64,000 nucleotides of DNA from Clostridiales bacterium (GTDB lineage: Bacteria > Bacillota > Clostridia > Oscillospirales > Ruminococcaceae): assembly GCA_019423685.1 (NCBI GenBank), contig JAHZAY010000001.1:124001-188000 (forward strand), written 5' to 3'. Shown here one piece after another: positions 40,429-48,470 of this stretch (position 1 is the first letter of the stretch; the number at the start of each line of letters is the position of its first letter). A program made the translations under genes and the position numbers. The notes beneath the pieces are model-generated. The model did no database searches. It had not been told where the DNA came from and saw only the letters and a list, made by a program, of their open reading frames with translations.

Positions 40429-41202
40429 TTAGTTTCCTCCCTTAGATGTACATTTGATTGCCATGTGATTGATCCTGCTGGCGAGAAATCCCGCCCCGAA
40501 GCCGTTGTCGATGTTGACCACCGACACGCCGCTTGCACAGGAATTGAGCATCGAAAGCAGTGCAGACAATCCTCCGAACGAGGCGCCGTATCCCACGCTG
40601 GTGGGCACGGCGATGACCGGGCAATCGGCCAATCCGCCCAGCACGCTGGCGAGGGCGCCCTCCATGCCGGCGATGGCGATGAGGACGCTGGCGCTCATGA
40701 TCTCGTCGAGGTGGGCAAGCGTCCTGTGCAGGCCCGCGACCCCCACGTCATACAGCCGCACGACCTCATTTCCCAGAACGGTTGCAGTGAGGGCGGCCTC
40801 CTGGGCCACCGGAATGTCGCTGGTGCCGCCGGTGGCAACCACGATCTTTCCGATCCCATCCGGCTGGGGCAGCGGGCCGATGATGCCGCAGCGCGCGTCC
40901 TTGTGGTAATCCAACGGATGAGACCTGCCCACAATCTCCGCAGCTTCCTCGGACAGCCGGGTGATGAGGATGGTCTGCTGCCCATTCTGCTGCATCGTCC
41001 TGGCAATGCCGGTGATCTGTTCGGGCGTCTTGCCCGCGCCGTAGATGACCTCTGCTACTCCCTGGCGCAGCTGGCGGTGGGTGTCCACCTTTGCGTAGCC
41101 GATATCTTCAAACGGCTTTATCTTCATCTGCAAGACGGCATCGTCCACCGATAGGGTGCCGTCCCGAACCTGTTCCAACAATTCTTTGATGCTCTGGCTC
41201 AT
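40429..41202 (-). CDS. larB: Nickel-pincer cofactor biosynthesis protein LarB
   Basis: Carboxylase/hydrolase that acts on nicotinic acid adenine dinucleotide, carboxylating the pyridinium ring and releasing AMP as the first step of the nickel-pincer nucleotide. It has a PurE-like C-terminal half: VVATGGTSDIPVAQEA, YDVGVAGLHRTL, IAIAGMEGALASVLGGL and VPTSVGYGASFGG. The N-terminal half has ARCGIIGPLPQ. The 257-residue length is normal. ATG overlaps the larE stop by four bases (ATGA) and its end abuts larC, so E-B-C are translationally coupled. Confidence 0.96.
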   Translation of the reverse strand: MSQSIKELLEQVRDGTLSVDDAVLQMKIKPFEDIGYAKVDTHRQLRQGVAEVIYGAGKTPEQITGIARTMQQNGQQTILITRLSEEAAEIVGRSHPLDYHKDARCGIIGPLPQPDGIGKIVVATGGTSDIPVAQEAALTATVLGNEVVRLYDVGVAGLHRTLAHLDEIMSASVLIAIAGMEGALASVLGGLADCPVIAVPTSVGYGASFGGLSALLSMLNSCASGVSVVNIDNGFGAGFLASRINHMAIKCTSKGGN

Positions 41203-41945
41203 CTTCTCACCTCCAAATCCAGCGATACCGTTCGATAGTAGCGCTTGAGCTTTTCCAGTATCTCTTTTCGATGGCGCATCAGCAGGGGGATTTGCTCCTC
41301 GGGAAGCTGGATGCGCGCGTCAAAGTCCCTTGCACGCACACGAAAATCGGTAAACCCCAGTGAGAACAGATCGTTCTCCGCCTCCTGGGTGGCGGTGAGC
41401 TTGTCCTGGGTGATCTCCTCCCCGGTGGGAATCCGCGTGGCAAGGCAGGCATAGGCGGGCTTATCCCAGGTGAACAGCCCGGCCTCCTGTGAAAGCGCGC
41501 GGATCTGCTCCTTGCCAAGCCCACATTCCCGCAGCGGGGAGAGAACCGACAGCTCCCCCAACGCCCGCATGCCGGGTCGATCGTCCACCTCATCCGAGGC
41601 ATTGGTGCCGTCGAGCAGAACGGTGAATCCATCCTGCTGAGCTGCTGTGCGAATATGCGAAAAAATGGCCGTCTTGCAGTAGTAACAGCGGTCGACCGGG
41701 TTTTCCCGCACATGCGCGACATCAAGGATTTGCAGCGGCAAAATCCGCATCGGAACCTCCAACTGCTGTGCAAGCCGCCGCGCATCCCGCAGTTCAAAGT
41801 CCGGCTGAAAGGCGGACTGCACATAATAGGCACAGACCTGCTGTGCATAGCGTTTGGCAGCATACAGCAGGTACGCCGAATCGACACCTCCCGAAAAGGC
41901 GACTGCTACTTGCGGATGCTGTTCGAAAAAAAGCTGTAAATTCAA
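41199..41945 (-). CDS. larE: ATP-dependent sacrificial sulfur transferase LarE
   Basis: PP-loop enzyme that adenylates and thiolates the carboxyl groups of the LarB product. In the Lactobacillus enzyme a single cysteine gives up its sulfur. The PP-loop VAFSGGVDSAYLL is at about residue 14, with FQPDFELRDARRLA and VDRCYYCKTAIF following. KPAYACLATRIPTG holds the cysteine expected to be sacrificial. The 248-residue length is slightly below the usual 270. The start is TTG 41945 with GAGGTGAT six bases upstream. A strong terminator hairpin ends only a few bases before that ribosome site. LarA itself is not in the window. Confidence 0.94.
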   Translation of the reverse strand: MNLQLFFEQHPQVAVAFSGGVDSAYLLYAAKRYAQQVCAYYVQSAFQPDFELRDARRLAQQLEVPMRILPLQILDVAHVRENPVDRCYYCKTAIFSHIRTAAQQDGFTVLLDGTNASDEVDDRPGMRALGELSVLSPLRECGLGKEQIRALSQEAGLFTWDKPAYACLATRIPTGEEITQDKLTATQEAENDLFSLGFTDFRVRARDFDARIQLPEEQIPLLMRHRKEILEKLKRYYRTVSLDLEVRR

Positions 41946-42130
41946 TCGATCACCTCATTTAAAAAAAGGCACACAACTCCCCTTCTGAGGATTTGTGTGC
42001 CTTCCAAAGCATACGTCTACATTTCTCGCTCCACCCCAAACAGCTGCATCGCGGCGTTTCTACGCTGCTGCACCGGCTTCCTGCCGGCACCTTTTCTCTC
42101 GGTTTGTGGGAGAAGTTTTATTGTCTTTGT
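41946..42130 (-). promoter_or_regulatory. Structured leader with attenuator before larE
   Basis: Minus-strand RNA between the DUF3842 stop and larE. It contains a CCGGC/GCCGG hairpin, a GCGT/ACGC hairpin, several possible long-range pairings, and at its 3' end a terminator: stem AAGGCACACAA / TTGTGTGCCTT (41966-42003) continued by five more pairs above a mismatch, then seven T. The T run ends about five bases before the GAGGTGAT ribosome site of larE, so no promoter fits between them and larEBC can only be read by passing this terminator. I could not match it to a known riboswitch. Confidence 0.6.
41961..42003 (-). terminator. Attenuator/terminator hairpin directly before larE
   Basis: 11-bp perfect lower stem (AAGGCACACAA / complement), a mismatch, UCCUC/GGGGA upper pairs, AGAA tetraloop and a run of seven T on the minus strand. 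Confidence 0.88.
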
Positions 42131-42553
42131 TTATTTTTCGTTTTGTTGGCTCTGCAATTTGATCAGCTCGTGCAGCACATCCTGGATCAGGCCGGCCGTG
42201 TTGAGACTTTGCACCCCCACCACGTGGGTATCGCAGTGGTTGACCGGAATCAGGATGCGCTTGGCGGCACTTTGCGCAACTGCTGTCGCCATAGCTGGGG
42301 TGATCTCGCCGAGCAGGGAATCGGCGATGACAATGCCGATTGGGCCGACGATGACGTCCGCCCTTCTGCAATTGACCAGCACGGCATTTTCCCCGGTGGC
42401 AGCCTTGTCCGCGCCCGCTTTGAGCATGGCGGTTGTCGCTGCGACATTGGTGCCCACCGCCGTGATCTCCACTCCGCTCATTCCCGCTTTGACCGCCGAC
42501 ACCAGCTGTTTTCCTATGCCGCCGCCCTGGCCATCCAGAATCAGTAGCTTCAT
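42131..42553 (-). CDS. DUF3842 family protein, first gene of the lar cluster
   Basis: 140-residue protein of the DUF3842 family; no function is established to my knowledge. The start LLILDGQGGGIGKQL resembles a nucleotide-binding glycine loop of a Rossmann-like fold. Near the C terminus ILIPVNHCDTHVVGVQ groups His, Cys, Asp and His and could bind metal. ATG 42553 follows GGGGTGAG; the frame is open upstream without a site. A good promoter lies at 42611-42639, and the next gene in the direction of transcription is larE, across the attenuator. A role in nickel or nucleotide handling for the lar pathway is inference from position only. Confidence 0.85.
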   Translation of the reverse strand: MKLLILDGQGGGIGKQLVSAVKAGMSGVEITAVGTNVAATTAMLKAGADKAATGENAVLVNCRRADVIVGPIGIVIADSLLGEITPAMATAVAQSAAKRILIPVNHCDTHVVGVQSLNTAGLIQDVLHELIKLQSQQNEK

Positions 42554-42610
42554 CCGCTCACCCCTTTCCCATGCCCTGTGCCGTTGCAGCCGGACATGCT
42601 TTTCTTCTCT

Positions 42611-42639
42611 ATTATATACTAAATTCCTCCTACTTTCAA
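42611..42639 (-). promoter_or_regulatory. Promoter of the DUF3842-larEBC cluster
   Basis: Minus strand: -35 TTGAAA (42634-42639), 17-bp spacer, -10 TATAAT (42611-42616). Confidence 0.75.
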
Positions 42640-42701
42640 CTCCCTTTTGCCGCAAAATCGGTCGTCCCTTCGGCGGGTTTAACCTTGCCAAGTACAACGA
42701 T

Positions 42702-42733
42702 AAAAAAGGCTTCCCCGCAGGGAAGCCTTTTTA
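42702..42733 (-). terminator. Terminator after the hypothetical membrane protein gene
   Basis: 8-bp GC-rich core GGCTTCCC / GGGAAGCC extended by A-T pairs, CGCA loop, T run on the minus strand. Confidence 0.9.
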
Positions 42734-42751
42734 TTCTCGATACTCTGCCAC

Positions 42752-43759
42752 CTATGCGCTTTCTTGGCTGCTCTCGGTGGTGGAGGGCTGTTCTGTTTCA
42801 GACGGGGTCGACTCCGGTTGGGTGTCCTGAGCAGGCTCGATGGTCTGCGGCTGATTCTGCTCGGTTGCAGGAGCAGTCTGAGAAGCGTCCTCGTCGATCT
42901 GCGGCACGCCGGGCACAACGCCATCCGGTGGGTCTTTGATCCCGGTGAGCTGATAGTTATCGTCCACCTTTTGCAGCACATAGATCATGTATTTGCTTGG
43001 GGTGGGTTCGGTCACCTCACCGCTTAAGCTCTGAATCCACTGGTTTGTCGGGGTGATGTATCCGACCAGCAATTCAAAGCTGTCCCCATTGCGGGTGATT
43101 TCCTCGACCTTCGGCGTATACAGGGCGGTGACATCGACCGGGACATAATAGGTCTTGGTTTCCTGATCGTAGGAATACATCGAAATGTAGTCCTCAAACG
43201 CCTGATGCTTGAGGGTTACGCTGGAGCCAAACAACTTGGCACAGGCGACATCCACATCGCTCTGCGGAACAGAGACGAGGTTGCCATCGCCGATCATATA
43301 TTTATCGCTATTATCCAGAATCGCCGCCCAGATCGACGAGCGCAGCAGCGCCAGGTCGCCCATCTCGTTGGGGTCCTCAAATGGAACCGGGTCAAACATG
43401 AGCACCGGCAGGATAATTTTTTCAAACTCCTGCTTCTGCTTGGAGTTGTCGATCAGATTTTCGGTGGCGCGCACACCAAACACAATCACGGTAATCAGCC
43501 CGATGACCGCCAGCAGGATGAACAATCCGCCAATCGGCACCGCAGCCGAATAGCGCCTCCGGCGCGCCCGCTTTGCAGCTGCCTCCGGCGCCGGTTTTGG
43601 CTGCTCGCTGGGGGCCTTTTCCGGGCACAAAGGCTCTGTGTTGGCTTGGTTTGTTTGCTTTTCGTCCTTTGGCGCAGGCTCTTTTGGCTCACCGACCTGC
43701 GTCGTCTCGCCGAGCTTCTGCCACCCATTATTCTCTGCGTTCGTGTTCTTTACAGACAT
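42752..43759 (-). CDS. Hypothetical single-pass membrane protein with disordered ends
   Basis: 335-residue protein I do not recognise. The cytosolic N terminus (about 1-63) is disordered and rich in Lys, Glu, Pro and Gln, followed by the basic cluster KRARRRR and one membrane helix (about residues 72-96). Residues about 110-280 form a folded extracytoplasmic domain (LMFDPVPFEDPNEMGD, TYYVPVDVTALY, NQWIQSLSGEVTEPTP). The end is a Thr/Pro/Glu/Gln-rich disordered tail. ATG 43759 has an AGG seven bases upstream. It lies 14 bases after the CNNM-type gene and so is probably in that operon; a terminator follows. Confidence 0.75.
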   Translation of the reverse strand: MSVKNTNAENNGWQKLGETTQVGEPKEPAPKDEKQTNQANTEPLCPEKAPSEQPKPAPEAAAKRARRRRYSAAVPIGGLFILLAVIGLITVIVFGVRATENLIDNSKQKQEFEKIILPVLMFDPVPFEDPNEMGDLALLRSSIWAAILDNSDKYMIGDGNLVSVPQSDVDVACAKLFGSSVTLKHQAFEDYISMYSYDQETKTYYVPVDVTALYTPKVEEITRNGDSFELLVGYITPTNQWIQSLSGEVTEPTPSKYMIYVLQKVDDNYQLTGIKDPPDGVVPGVPQIDEDASQTAPATEQNQPQTIEPAQDTQPESTPSETEQPSTTESSQESA

Positions 43760-43773
43760 GCCTCAGCCTCATT

Positions 43774-45054
43774 TCATTCGTTTTCAACCGGTGCAGGCTT
43801 GGGGAGCAGTTCGATGCGAAGTTTGGTGATGCGCTGGTCCTCCATCTCCAGGACGGTGACCCGCATCCGGTCTTGATAAACAAAACTTTCCCCAACCTTC
43901 GGGATATGTTCCAGCTGTTCCAATACCCAGCCGCTGACGGTGTTGTAGTCGCTCTCGAAGGAACGGTTGTCCTCGTCGAGCTCCTCCATTAAATCGTAAA
44001 TGTTGTAATCGCCGCTGACCTCATAGGTATTCTCATCCTTCTTTGTCAGCTCCTCTTCGACATCATCGTATTCGTCCCAGATCTCACCGACCAGCTCCTC
44101 CACCAGGTCCTCGATGGTGACAAGGCCCATGGTGCCGCCGTAGTCATCGGTGACGATGGCCATCGTCATCTTTTCCTTGCGCAGCTTTTCCAGCAGCGCG
44201 GACAGGCGCATGGTCTTGTGGACAAAGATGCACTGGGTGAGCAGGTCGCGGATGTTGTGCCCTTTATGAAGGATTTCATCCTCCAAAATGTCGCGCACAT
44301 GGACAAGGCCGATGATGTTGTCGATCGAGTCTTCATATACCGGGATGCGGGAGACGGTGCTGTCCTTAGCCAGCGCCAGGATATCATCCCAGCTGTCCTC
44401 CACATCCAGCGTAATCATATCGACACGAGGGGTGAGAATTTCCTGCACCTCAATCTCATCGAATTCCAGCGCGGATTGCACCAGGTCGCTCTCTTTTTCT
44501 TCGAGCACGCCCTCTTCCTCGATGGATTCCACAATATATTTGAGTTCTTCTTCGGTAACCGACGGTTTTTCATCCTCTTTGGTTCCGGTAAGGTGGATGA
44601 CAAACTTGGAGATGCCGCCCAGAATGTAGGACAGAGGCTTGAAAATCACCATCAGCACACTGATTGGTCCGGAAACAAACATCGCAAGGGAATCCGCATT
44701 TGCCTTGCCGTAGTTTTTCGGAACAACCTCACCGAAGATCAGGACGAGAACGGTCATGACAACGGTGGAGACCGCCGCACCCCTCTCCGCGCCCAGCCAA
44801 ACGGTGAACAGCACAGTCGCCACCGATGCAGAACCGGTATTGACGATGTTGTTTCCAATCAGGATGGTGGAAATCATCTGCTCGTAGTCCTCTGCCACGC
44901 GCAATGTGCGTGCTGCACGCTTATCTCCGTTGTCCGCCATACTCTTTAGACGGATCTTATTGATACTGGTCAATGCTGTCTCCGACCCGGAAAAAAAGGC
45001 CGAACACATGATAAAAATCACAACCAATATGTATGAAAACCCGCTACTGCCCAA
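43774..45054 (-). CDS. CNNM/CorC (hemolysin family) membrane protein
   Basis: Member of the DUF21-CBS-CorC_HlyC family, several of which export or sense Mg2+ or Co2+. The N-terminal DUF21 domain has four hydrophobic helices with CSAFFSGSETALTSINKIRL at the start and GEVVPKNYGKANAD further on. Two CBS domains follow, EILTPRVDMITLDVEDSWDD and TVSRIPVYEDSIDNIIGLVH, then MAIVTDDYGGTMGLVTIEDL. The C-terminal CorC domain is in the last 80 residues. It is 426 residues, normal. The start TTG 45054 has only a weak upstream site, so the exact start is uncertain. Confidence 0.92.
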   Translation of the reverse strand: MGSSGFSYILVVIFIMCSAFFSGSETALTSINKIRLKSMADNGDKRAARTLRVAEDYEQMISTILIGNNIVNTGSASVATVLFTVWLGAERGAAVSTVVMTVLVLIFGEVVPKNYGKANADSLAMFVSGPISVLMVIFKPLSYILGGISKFVIHLTGTKEDEKPSVTEEELKYIVESIEEEGVLEEKESDLVQSALEFDEIEVQEILTPRVDMITLDVEDSWDDILALAKDSTVSRIPVYEDSIDNIIGLVHVRDILEDEILHKGHNIRDLLTQCIFVHKTMRLSALLEKLRKEKMTMAIVTDDYGGTMGLVTIEDLVEELVGEIWDEYDDVEEELTKKDENTYEVSGDYNIYDLMEELDEDNRSFESDYNTVSGWVLEQLEHIPKVGESFVYQDRMRVTVLEMEDQRITKLRIELLPKPAPVENE

Positions 45055-45132
45055 AACTCATCAGCTCTACTTTCTCTTTAAAATATTTTTCTGGAAAAGA
45101 AGGGGTTTGTTTTCTTTTCCAGTCTGTCTTTT

Positions 45133-45161
45133 ATTTTATCAGAAATCCGGAGGTTTCACAA
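45133..45161 (-). promoter_or_regulatory. Promoter of the CNNM-type gene
   Basis: Minus strand: -35 TTGTGA (45156-45161), 17-bp spacer, -10 TAAAAT (45133-45138). Confidence 0.7.
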
Positions 45162-45325
45162 GTTTTTTTGGGATTATTTACAGTGATTTCACAGCCTCTT
45201 TTTGAAATGATGCCAATTTATCCCCCCTTTGCGCAGATTTGCCCCCTTTTGCCCCCGCGCACGCGATCAACTGCAAAACCTTTCGCAATAATCGCGGTTG
45301 TACGAAAAAGTTTTTGCAAACACCC

Positions 45326-45356
45326 TTGACTCTGGTGTTACACCATAGTTTATAAT
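45326..45356 (+). promoter_or_regulatory. MerR-type promoter/operator of the MATE gene
   Basis: -35 TTGACT (45326-45331) and perfect -10 TATAAT (45351-45356) are 19 bp apart, the over-long spacer typical of MerR-activated promoters. The spacer holds the dyad TGGTGTTACACCA (45333-45345), with further partial symmetry outside it. A MerR-family gene lies about 3 kb downstream. Confidence 0.8.
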
Positions 45357-45414
45357 CGATTCTCGGCGAGTACAACAAGCGCCCTGTATATCAACTAGTC
45401 AAGGAGCATGTTTT

Positions 45415-46743
45415 ATGAAAAAAGAGTTAAATCGTGATTTTTACCGCTATGTATTGCCCTCGATGGTGTCGATGCTGCTCAGCGGATTTTACTCGATGGT
45501 GGACGGCATCTTTGTCGGCAATGCAGCCGGCAGCCAGGCTTTGGCCGCGATCAATCTGGTATATCCTCTGCAGGCCTTCATGAACGCCACCGCATTTGGG
45601 CTTGGCGTAGGCGGCGCGGTTTTGATGAGCAAGGCGCGCGGCAGCGAGGATTATGACGAGGCGGACAAGGCGGCCGGCACCACCCTCACCCTGCTGGTCA
45701 TCGCCGGTTTTGCGCTGATGGGGCTGTTTTGGCTGGGCCGAGACTGGTGCATCGCCATGTTGGGCGGCACCGGCGCCATCGCAGACTACGCAAAGGAATA
45801 CATCTCGATCATCATCTTGTTTGGCATTTTCCCGATTCTGGGCAACGGCATCACCCCGCTGATCCGCAACCAGGGCAAGACGGTGGAAGCCACCCTCTTC
45901 ATGAGCACCGGCCTGATCACCAACATCATCTTGGACTATATCCTTGTCTTTCGCATGAACATGGGACTTGCCGGAGCTGCCATCGCCACCGTCATTGCAC
46001 AGGCGATCGTCGTGCTCTTTAACCTCTCCTTCCTGTTTTTCAACAACCGCGACATCTTCACCCTCTCCAGCCTGAAAGTCACCTGGGCGCGCTTAAAGTC
46101 GGTTGTGCGCATCGGCATCTCCCCCTTTGGGCAGACCCTCATCCCCTCGGTCATCATCATCTTCACCAACTGGCAGTGCATCCGCTACGGCGGCGACGAC
46201 GCGCTTTCGGTCTTTTCGCTGCTGTCCTATGTGCTGGCTTCGGTCCAGTTGCTGTTGCAGGGTGTGGGAGACGGCGTCCAGCCGCTGCTGAGCTTTTACT
46301 ACGGCGCGGGCGAAACCCAAAACATCCGCTTCCTCTTTAAAAAGGCCATCACCGCCTCGATCTTTATCTCGCTGTTCACCACAGCGGGCGTCATCTTGCT
46401 GCGCGGTCAGATTGCCGCACTGTTCGGTCTGACCGGAGCGCTTGCAGAGGAGGCCAAACCGGCGCTGATTATCAACGCCTGCTCTTACCTGATGGTCGGC
46501 ATCACCCGCTGCATCAGCGCCTACTTCTATGCTGTGGAAAAGACCAGTGCTTCCACCCTTCTGGTCTACATCGAGCCCTGCCTGTTCTTCCCCATCGCCA
46601 TGTGGACCCTGCCGCTGTTCTTCCAATTAAACGGCGTCTGGGCAGCTTATCCTGTGGCGCAGGTAGCTCTGGTGATCCTGTGCATCGCCCTGTATATCCA
46701 GGTGGAGCACCGCACAAAGGCGGCAATCCCACAAAGCTGTTAA
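45415..46743 (+). CDS. MATE family efflux transporter
   Basis: Twelve-helix multidrug/toxin exporter driven by Na+ or H+. Recognised from the N terminus YVLPSMVSMLLSGFYSMVDGIFVG, the repeat-like half-proteins each of about six helices, and GNGITPLIRNQGK at the end of the fourth helix region. The 442-residue length is standard. AAGGAGC lies before ATG 45415. The gene is alone, behind a MerR-type promoter and before a strong terminator, so it is probably induced by a drug-like ligand. Confidence 0.94.
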   Translation: MKKELNRDFYRYVLPSMVSMLLSGFYSMVDGIFVGNAAGSQALAAINLVYPLQAFMNATAFGLGVGGAVLMSKARGSEDYDEADKAAGTTLTLLVIAGFALMGLFWLGRDWCIAMLGGTGAIADYAKEYISIIILFGIFPILGNGITPLIRNQGKTVEATLFMSTGLITNIILDYILVFRMNMGLAGAAIATVIAQAIVVLFNLSFLFFNNRDIFTLSSLKVTWARLKSVVRIGISPFGQTLIPSVIIIFTNWQCIRYGGDDALSVFSLLSYVLASVQLLLQGVGDGVQPLLSFYYGAGETQNIRFLFKKAITASIFISLFTTAGVILLRGQIAALFGLTGALAEEAKPALIINACSYLMVGITRCISAYFYAVEKTSASTLLVYIEPCLFFPIAMWTLPLFFQLNGVWAAYPVAQVALVILCIALYIQVEHRTKAAIPQSC

Positions 46744-46835
46744 GGTTTTTCCCCTTATTTTGTGCTGCCAATAGCGGCGCCTGTACCTACTTTGGGGAGC
46801 CAATCTTTTATCCGCCTTTTTTTCCCGCAAACATT

Positions 46836-46868
46836 AAGAGCCCATCCAAAAAGGATGGGCTCTTTTTT
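46836..46868. terminator. Terminator after the MATE gene
   Basis: 12-bp perfect stem AAGAGCCCATCC / complement, AAAAA loop, T run on the plus strand. Confidence 0.92.
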
Positions 46869-46961
46869 ACTGGGTTGGATCGTTTGCCATATAGCTCTTC
46901 TATTCAGCAAGGCTGACAGAGCAATTCGGTTGGTGTTTTTTTGCACCACAGCAATCCGCTC

Positions 46962-47705
46962 TTAGAACCGGAAGATTAGCCACAGCAGCCCATACACCAC
47001 CGGCTGGTGCAGCACATAAATCCAGATGCTGTGCCGCCCCAAAAAGGCGAGCGGGCGGCTGTGACTGCGATAACAAAACGGCGGCAGAGAAAATCTTGCC
47101 AAAAACATGCCGGCCCAGAACAGGAAAAGATAGGGCAGCAGCGGGAAATAATCGGAGGAAAAGAAGCTTGCGTTGTGAAAGCCCAGCACAAACAGCCAGT
47201 TTGTGCGGTAGAGAAACTCCGGCAGGCGGATGCTCCACCCGGAAGAAAAGCCGATCCACCCGCTCTGGACATGGTAGCAGAGCCAAAAGAGCAAGAGCGA
47301 TCCCACCATCCCCCACACCGGCGGGATGCGCTCAAACAGGCGCTTTAAGGGCACCGCCAGCAGGACGGCTACCCCCAAAAAGTGCAGCAGGCCAAAGACG
47401 ATCAACAGGTCCGGCACAGCCAGCGCCGTCACCGCAGTAAAGAGCATGCCCAGCAAAAACAGGCGCAGTCCACGCTTGAGGTTGCTCCTGGAATAGGCAC
47501 AGCAGGCGCCCGCAACCAGGATGAAGGTTCCACAGATGCTCAGCTGCCAGAGGTCCGCCCCCTTGGAATAAAACCACTCCATCCCCGGCAGGCCCACCAC
47601 CTGTGCAAGGTCATAGCAGATGTGGTAGGCCAGCATACTCAAGATCATCACACCGCGCAGCTCATCGAAGAGGATCACCCTCTTTGCCCTTTCCCCTGTC
47701 TGCAT
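46962..47705 (-). CDS. DUF1624 (heparan acetyltransferase-like) membrane protein
   Basis: Multi-pass membrane protein, 247 residues, of the DUF1624 family, related to heparan-alpha-glucosaminide N-acetyltransferases; most bacterial members have no tested function. It begins with RVILFDELRGVMILSMLAYHI, the family start, followed by five or six further helices. The last, FLGRHSIWIYVLHQPVVYG, is the typical acyltransferase-like end. GGGGT precedes ATG 47705. It is divergent from the ProX/YbaK gene and transcribed alone. Confidence 0.87.
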   Translation of the reverse strand: MQTGERAKRVILFDELRGVMILSMLAYHICYDLAQVVGLPGMEWFYSKGADLWQLSICGTFILVAGACCAYSRSNLKRGLRLFLLGMLFTAVTALAVPDLLIVFGLLHFLGVAVLLAVPLKRLFERIPPVWGMVGSLLLFWLCYHVQSGWIGFSSGWSIRLPEFLYRTNWLFVLGFHNASFFSSDYFPLLPYLFLFWAGMFLARFSLPPFCYRSHSRPLAFLGRHSIWIYVLHQPVVYGLLWLIFRF

Positions 47706-47737
47706 CCAAAAGCACCCCTTTCAACCAATCTTTTCCT

Positions 47738-47767
47738 ATCATATAGGACACAGCGCACCCTTGTCAA
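47738..47767 (-). promoter_or_regulatory. Promoter of the DUF1624 gene
   Basis: Minus strand: -35 TTGACA (47762-47767), 18-bp spacer, -10 TATGAT (47738-47743). Confidence 0.65.
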
Positions 47768-47810
47768 GGGGAACCAAAACAAAAGGGGGATCCCTCACCC
47801 TCCCTGGACC

Positions 47811-47839
47811 TTGCTCCCGCAGCCTCTGTGTGCTATGAT
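47811..47839 (+). promoter_or_regulatory. Promoter of the ProX/YbaK gene
   Basis: -35 TTGCTC (47811-47816), 17-bp spacer, -10 TATGAT (47834-47839). Confidence 0.6.
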
Positions 47840-47887
47840 AGAAGAAAAAAAGGAGGGCATCACCTTCCACAGAAAAGAGGAACACCC

Positions 47888-48391
47888 ATGAACAAGCAGG
47901 ACATTCTGGAGATGCTGCAAAAAAGCGGCGTCCCCTTCACCGCAGTGGAACATCCGGCAGTCTACACCATCGAGGAGATGGAGGCGCTGGGGCTGCCGCA
48001 CTTTGAGGCAGTGGCAAAGAATTTGTTTGTGCGCGACGCCAAAAAGCGCAACTACTATCTTCTGGTCGCACCGCACGCCGGTCAGGTCAAGCTGACCGAC
48101 TTTGCACACCGCGCAGGCACCACCCGCCTGAGCTTCGCCTCCCCGGAGGACTTACAGGCCATTTTGGGGCTATATCCCGGTGCGGTTTCCCCGTTTGGCA
48201 TTTTAAATGATGAACAAAAGATGGTGCAGGTCTACCTCGACCAAAGCTTTGCCGGCCAGATGATCGGCGTCCACCCCAACGACAACACCGCCAGCGTCTT
48301 TTTGCAGGCCGACGACCTGCTTAAGATGCTGCTTGCCCACGGCAATCCCGCACAATATTTCCCCATCATCCACACGCAAGAAGAAGAGTAA
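47888..48391 (+). CDS. Prolyl-tRNA deacylase (ProX/YbaK family)
   Basis: Free-standing trans-editing enzyme homologous to the editing domain of prolyl-tRNA synthetase; it clears mischarged (usually Ala- or Cys-) tRNA-Pro. The motifs are VPFTAVEHPAVYTIEEMEAL, KNLFVRDAKKRNYYLLVAP and VSPFGILNDEQKMVQVYLD. The 167-residue length is typical. ATG 47888 is preceded by GAGGAA; the frame is open 60 bases further upstream without a site. Single-gene unit between promoter and terminator. Confidence 0.92.
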   Translation: MNKQDILEMLQKSGVPFTAVEHPAVYTIEEMEALGLPHFEAVAKNLFVRDAKKRNYYLLVAPHAGQVKLTDFAHRAGTTRLSFASPEDLQAILGLYPGAVSPFGILNDEQKMVQVYLDQSFAGQMIGVHPNDNTASVFLQADDLLKMLLAHGNPAQYFPIIHTQEEE

Positions 48392-48424
48392 AAAAGGCAG
48401 AGGATATCCTCTGCCTTTTTTATT
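48391..48424. terminator. Bidirectional terminator between ProX/YbaK and merR genes
   Basis: Perfect 30-base palindrome 48391-48420 (half AAAAAGGCAGAGGAT) with A and T runs, between converging genes. Confidence 0.92.
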
Positions 48425-48470
48425 TGCATCCAGATTTTCTGCCGGCTATCTCTGCCCATCACAAAGGGAC

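Larger units (their letters stand above)
45055..45414. other. Intergenic region between the CNNM-type gene (minus) and MATE gene (plus)
   Basis: 360 bases with divergent promoters: the CNNM-type promoter at 45133-45161 on the minus strand and the MerR-type MATE promoter at 45326-45356 on the plus strand. No gene or further structure is seen between them. Confidence 0.6.

Noticed and set aside
41961..42092. 43-codon cysteine-containing frame starting GTG in the larE leader
   Set aside because: The ribosome site is weak and the frame runs through the terminator; openness of this length is expected by chance. It remains possible as a leader peptide.
41946..42130. Cobalamin, NiCo, THF or Moco riboswitch before larE
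   Set aside because: None of the consensus cores I know matches the sequence; no search could be run.
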